Assembly (NCBI GenBank): GCA_947167725.1
Contig: CAMVJF010000035.1
Location: 1-11,433, forward strand
Direction: 5' to 3'
DNA from: an uncultured Clostridia bacterium
GTDB taxonomy: Bacteria; Bacillota; Clostridia; Oscillospirales; Oscillospiraceae
DNA length: 11,433 nucleotides
The position numbers were made by a program, and so were the translations under genes. Of this stretch, positions 8,032 through 11,433 are shown piece after piece (the stretch's first letter is position 1; each line of letters begins with the position of its first letter). The notes under the pieces were generated by a model. The model was not told where the DNA came from and did not search any database. It saw only the letters and a list, made by a program, of their open reading frames with translations.

Positions 8032-9510
8032 ATGAAGAAGGAGTTTCGCGATCTGCTCAGGGAAAAGGGCAGAAAGACCATGCCGAACGTGCTGCTCGCC
8101 AGCGCCGAGTGCGCTCCGCTTTCCAAGACCGGCGGTCTGGCCGACGTTGTCGGCACGCTGCCCAAGGCGCTTGCCAGGCTCGGCGTGGACGCGCGCGTCA
8201 TCACCCCCTATCACCGCGTGATCAAGGATAAATACAAAGACCGGGTCGAGCATCTCTTTACGATCCGCTGCTATCTCGGCTGGCGCAGCTGCTATGTCGG
8301 GATCGAGCGGCTGATCCTCGACGGCGTCATCATCTATCTCGTCGATAACGAGCAGTATTTCGGCGACAGAATTTACTATGGCGGCTACCCCGAGGGCGAG
8401 CAGTATTCCTATTTCTGCCGTGCCGTGCTCGAGGCGATCCCGCTGTTGGACTTCATGCCCGACGTGATCCACTGCAACGACTGGCACACGGCGATGCTGC
8501 CGATGCTGGCCCGCACGCAGTACCGCGGCCGGATGCAGGAGGGGATGAAGTATCTCCTCACGATCCACAACATCGCCTTCCAGGGCAAGTTCGGCTTCGA
8601 CTATGTGCAGGACCTGCTCGGCGTCGATGCGAAGTACTACACGAGCGAGTTCATGGAGCTCTACGGCTGTGCGGACTATCTCAAGGCGGGCTGCGTCTTT
8701 GCCGACCGCATCAACACCGTCAGCCCGAGCTACGCCGAGGAGATCAAGAGCTCCTACTACTCCGAGGGCCTCGACGGCATCCTCAACGCCCGCAGCGCCG
8801 AGCTCTCCGGCATCATCAACGGCATTGACACGACTGTGTTCAATCCCCGTTCCGACCCGCTGATCCCGGCACATTACGACCGCGCCCACATGAAGGGCAA
8901 GGCTGTCTGCAAGGCCGAGCTCCAGCACCGCATGGGGCTGGATGTCGATCCCGACATCCCGATCATCGCCATGGTCACGCGCATGACCGAGCAGAAGGGC
9001 TTCGACCTTGTCGCCTCCCAGTTGGACCGTCTTGTGTCCGGCCGCGACGTCGAATTCATGCTCCTCGGCAGCGGCGAGCCCCGCTTCGAAGACTTCATGC
9101 GCGGCGCGGAGGCGCGGCACAAGGGCCGGGTCTGCGCCTATATCGGCTATAACGAGGAGCTGGCGCACCTCGTCTACGCCGGCGCCGACTTCTATCTCAT
9201 GCCCTCGCGCTTCGAGCCCTGTGGTCTGAGCCAGATGATCGCCATGCGCTATGGCACCGTGCCCATCGTGCGGGAGACCGGCGGCCTGCGGGACAGCGTG
9301 CAGCCCTACAACTGCTTCACCGGCGAGGGCAACGGCTTCTCCTTTGCCAACTACAACGCCGACGAGATGTACGACACGATCCTCTACGCCCTCGGCTGCG
9401 GCAGCGACAAGAAAGTGATGCGCTACCTCGTGAGCCACGCCATGGAGGCGGACTTCAGCTTTGATCTTTCGGCAGAAGCGTACGCGAGGCTTTATCTATG
9501 CATGCTCTGA
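8032..9510 (+). CDS. glgA: Glycogen synthase (ADP-glucose, GT5)
   Basis: This 492-residue cytoplasmic glycosyltransferase of family GT5 moves glucose from ADP-glucose to the non-reducing end of a growing alpha-1,4-glucan. The N-terminal glucan-side half holds the nucleotide-sugar motif SKTGGLADVVG (31-41, Lys32) and HCNDWHTAMLP (147-157), then TIHNIAFQG (177-185). The second Rossmann half has VTRMTEQKGFDL (315-326), LLGSGEP (344-350), PSRFEPCGLSQ (391-401, Glu395 at the conserved catalytic position) and RETGGLRDSV (414-423). The start at 8032 has AGAGG 8 nt upstream. It gives 16 residues ahead of the usual MPNVLLASAECAP opening; an internal ATG at 8080 is possible but has no good ribosome binding site. 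The gene follows glgB after 17 bp and overlaps the next gene by 13 bp. The neighbours support a glycogen operon, with the ADP-glucose-forming enzyme outside the view. Confidence 0.96.
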   Translation: MKKEFRDLLREKGRKTMPNVLLASAECAPLSKTGGLADVVGTLPKALARLGVDARVITPYHRVIKDKYKDRVEHLFTIRCYLGWRSCYVGIERLILDGVIIYLVDNEQYFGDRIYYGGYPEGEQYSYFCRAVLEAIPLLDFMPDVIHCNDWHTAMLPMLARTQYRGRMQEGMKYLLTIHNIAFQGKFGFDYVQDLLGVDAKYYTSEFMELYGCADYLKAGCVFADRINTVSPSYAEEIKSSYYSEGLDGILNARSAELSGIINGIDTTVFNPRSDPLIPAHYDRAHMKGKAVCKAELQHRMGLDVDPDIPIIAMVTRMTEQKGFDLVASQLDRLVSGRDVEFMLLGSGEPRFEDFMRGAEARHKGRVCAYIGYNEELAHLVYAGADFYLMPSRFEPCGLSQMIAMRYGTVPIVRETGGLRDSVQPYNCFTGEGNGFSFANYNADEMYDTILYALGCGSDKKVMRYLVSHAMEADFSFDLSAEAYARLYLCML

Positions 9511-11433
9511 TACCGCGCGAAGGCACGGCCTATTCCATCGGCTTCGGGGGAAGCTATACCGAGCACTGGTCCGAGGATTATACGCTCTTTGTCTCCTATG
9601 AGGGGCGGCGCTTCGTTCGCGCCGTCCGCCGCGGCTCGGAATGGATCGCCGGGGAAGGGGACGAGGCGTGGTGCGAGACCCTGCGCACAGCGCGTCCCGA
9701 TTCGATCGAGACGCGCTATTTCCGGACCGCGGCGACGGTCTATGCCGCGACGCAGGAGTGTCTGCGCCGCCATCTTCCGCTGCTGCGGATCTATGAGTAC
9801 TGCTCCTTTGACGATCCCCTCGCCGCGCCCGAGCTGCTGCGCCTGCTGATGGACGACTGCGGCTTCCGACTCGAGGCGTCTTTCCCGGCGGTGCTGCGCT
9901 GCTGCCCCCGGGAGCTGCCGACGGCGCGGGAGCAGGAGGCGCTGCGCGCCCTCCAGCCCCGCACCGCCAAGCTCTGCGAGCTGCTGCGCCGCGCGAAGGA
10001 CACGCTGCTCGCGGTCGAGCACGACGGGAGCAGAAGGGAATACCGCGACCCGCCGCGCGCCCTGCGCTGCGGAGAAGAGGCGGCGATCTCTTTTCGCCTG
10101 CTCAGCGGCCGGATCACGGGCGCCGCGCTGCTCGTCTGCGGCGACACGTACCGCAGCTCGATCCCGATGTCGCGCCTCCCCGACGGACGATACGGCGCCG
10201 TCTTCACCGCTCCGCCCGAGGCCGGGGCGCTCTGGTATACCATCCGTCTTGACGCCCCGGAGGGGGATTACTATATCTGCCCCGACGAGACGCTCTGCGG
10301 CGGCGAACTCTGCGGCGTCCGGCGGGAGGGCTTCCGCCTGACGGTCTACCGCGCGGATTTCGAGACTCCGGCGTGGTTCCGCCGCGCGGTGATGTATCAG
10401 GTCTTTCCCGACCGCTTCGCCTTCTCCGGCGACGGCACGGCCGAGAAGGGGATCGCCTATCATCTTGCGCTCGGACAGCGGAGCGAGCTGCACGCGAGCC
10501 TTGACGAGCCGCTGCGCTGGCAGCCGCGGCCCTTTGAAAAAGGCTACTCGCCGGACGACTTTTACGGCGGCACGCTGCGCGGCATCGAGACGAAGCTGCC
10601 CTATCTGCGTGAGCTCGGCATCAGCTGCCTTTATCTCAACCCGATCGTCGAGGCGCGCTCGAACCACCGTTACGACACCTCGGATTACGAGCGGGTCGAT
10701 CCGATCCTCGGCACGAACGAGGACTTCGTCCATCTCTGTGAGGCGGCAGCGGCCTGCGGGATCCGCATCATCCTCGACGGCGTGTACTCTCACACCGGCG
10801 CGGACAGCGTGTATTTCAACCGCTATGGGAACTATCCCTCCCGCGGCGCATGCCAGGGGAAGGATTCGCCTTATTATTCCTGGTATGATTTCAGCCGTTT
10901 CCCGGACGAATACCGCTGCTGGTGGGGCTTCAAGGACCTGCCGGAGGTCGACGAGCGCAACGGCGGATGGCAGGAAAAGATCGTCACCGGTGAGAACAGC
11001 GTGGTGAAGCAGTGGCTGCGCCGCGGCGCCTCCGGCTGGCGGCTGGACGTCGCAGACGAGCTGCCCGACAGTGTCCTGCGCCTCATCCGACTCGCCGCGA
11101 AGGAGGAAAAGCCGGACGCGCCGATCATCGGCGAGGTCTGGGAGGACGCGGTCGTCAAGGAGAGCTACGGCGGCCGGAGGAATTACGCCCTCGGCTATTC
11201 GCTCGACAGCGTGATGAACTATCCCTTCCGCACGGCCGTGCTCAATTTCCTGCATTTCCGCATCGACGCGCGCGCCCTGCGCGACTTCCTGCGCGCCCAG
11301 CGGATGAACTATCCCGCGCCGATGTATGTCTGCCTGATGAATCTGCTCGGCTCGCACGACGTCGAACGGCTCAAGAGCTCGCTCGCGACGGATCTCTTCA
11401 TCAAGAGCCTGCCGCGCGAGGAGCAGGTCAAGC
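9498..11433 (+). CDS. GH13 alpha-glucan hydrolase or transferase, neopullulanase-like, with unknown N-terminal region (3' end outside window)
   Basis: This frame runs 645 codons from ATG 9498 to the right edge without a stop. Residues 1 to about 172 match no domain I know. Residues about 174-290 resemble the beta-sandwich N-terminus (CBM34-like) of cyclomaltodextrinase and neopullulanase relatives. The GH13 barrel starts at VMYQVFPDRF (298-307) and continues with DDFYGGTL (353-360), LYLNPIVEARSNHRYDT (378-394), region I LDGVYSH (426-432), region II GWRLDVADE (nucleophile Asp517), region III IIGEVWED (acid/base Glu546) and region IV GSHDVER (Asp621). All catalytic residues are present. It probably cleaves or transfers alpha-1,4 or alpha-1,6 bonds in glycogen or maltodextrins; no signal peptide is seen, so it is likely cytoplasmic. 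GAGG lies 8 nt before the start, which overlaps the glgA end by 13 bp, suggesting translational coupling. Subfamily is unresolved (GH13_20 and GH13_39 are candidates). Confidence 0.92.
   Translation, partial: MHALIPREGTAYSIGFGGSYTEHWSEDYTLFVSYEGRRFVRAVRRGSEWIAGEGDEAWCETLRTARPDSIETRYFRTAATVYAATQECLRRHLPLLRIYEYCSFDDPLAAPELLRLLMDDCGFRLEASFPAVLRCCPRELPTAREQEALRALQPRTAKLCELLRRAKDTLLAVEHDGSRREYRDPPRALRCGEEAAISFRLLSGRITGAALLVCGDTYRSSIPMSRLPDGRYGAVFTAPPEAGALWYTIRLDAPEGDYYICPDETLCGGELCGVRREGFRLTVYRADFETPAWFRRAVMYQVFPDRFAFSGDGTAEKGIAYHLALGQRSELHASLDEPLRWQPRPFEKGYSPDDFYGGTLRGIETKLPYLRELGISCLYLNPIVEARSNHRYDTSDYERVDPILGTNEDFVHLCEAAAACGIRIILDGVYSHTGADSVYFNRYGNYPSRGACQGKDSPYYSWYDFSRFPDEYRCWWGFKDLPEVDERNGGWQEKIVTGENSVVKQWLRRGASGWRLDVADELPDSVLRLIRLAAKEEKPDAPIIGEVWEDAVVKESYGGRRNYALGYSLDSVMNYPFRTAVLNFLHFRIDARALRDFLRAQRMNYPAPMYVCLMNLLGSHDVERLKSSLATDLFIKSLPREEQVK

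Noticed and set aside
8005..9438. Antisense open frame (477 codons) opposite glgA
   Set aside because: Same cause: high GC at third codon positions removes stops on the other strand, and glgA is unmistakable.
9492..11357. Long antisense open frame (621 codons) opposite the GH13 gene
   Set aside because: It is a shadow of the + strand GH13 frame, which has all catalytic motifs; the antisense product is low-complexity and Ala/Arg-rich with no family match that I recognise.

Overview
The window looks like ordinary chromosome from a high-GC, anaerobic member of the Clostridia, perhaps a gut Oscillospiraceae-like organism. This is inferred from the type III glutamine synthetase, the K+-dependent membrane pyrophosphatase, clostridial-style GlgB and GH13 proteins, AGGAGG-like ribosome binding sites and sigma-A-type promoters in AT-rich gaps between GC-rich genes. 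I see no rRNA, tRNA, CRISPR array, insertion sequence, phage gene or other sign of mobile DNA.

Layout from left to right. (1) Positions 2-487 hold the 3' end of a type III glutamine synthetase gene on the + strand. A terminator hairpin follows and is shared with the convergent degV gene on the - strand. (2) degV (-) and tatD (+) diverge from a 154-bp gap that carries two back-to-back promoters. (3) tatD converges on a membrane-anchored CapA-family gene (-), again across a shared terminator. (4) hppA (-), a membrane pyrophosphatase, lies upstream of capA on the same strand. It has its own terminator, and capA has its own promoter just beyond it, so the two need not form an operon. (5) A 402-bp gap separates hppA from a divergent glycogen operon (+): glgB, then glgA after 17 bp, then a GH13 glucan-active enzyme whose start overlaps the end of glgA by 13 bp and which runs off the right edge of the window.

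The glycogen genes fit one pathway. GlgA extends alpha-1,4-glucan chains from ADP-glucose, GlgB adds alpha-1,6 branches, and the GH13 enzyme probably trims or remodels the glucan or its oligosaccharides. The enzyme that makes ADP-glucose (GlgC, often with GlgD in clostridia) is not in the window and may lie to the right or elsewhere. GlgC releases pyrophosphate, which the divergently transcribed HppA could hydrolyse to pump Na+ or H+; this link is inference only.

All five predicted promoters (degV, tatD, capA, hppA, glgB) have a 17-bp spacer between the -35 and -10 boxes. Three of them (degV, hppA, glgB) help to fix start codons downstream of the longest open frame; for capA the ribosome binding site and N-terminal signal do so, because its promoter lies partly inside the longest frame. 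The most unusual item is the roughly 170-residue N-terminal region of the GH13 protein, which precedes what looks like the normal family N-terminus and which I do not recognise. I found no convincing new biological system.
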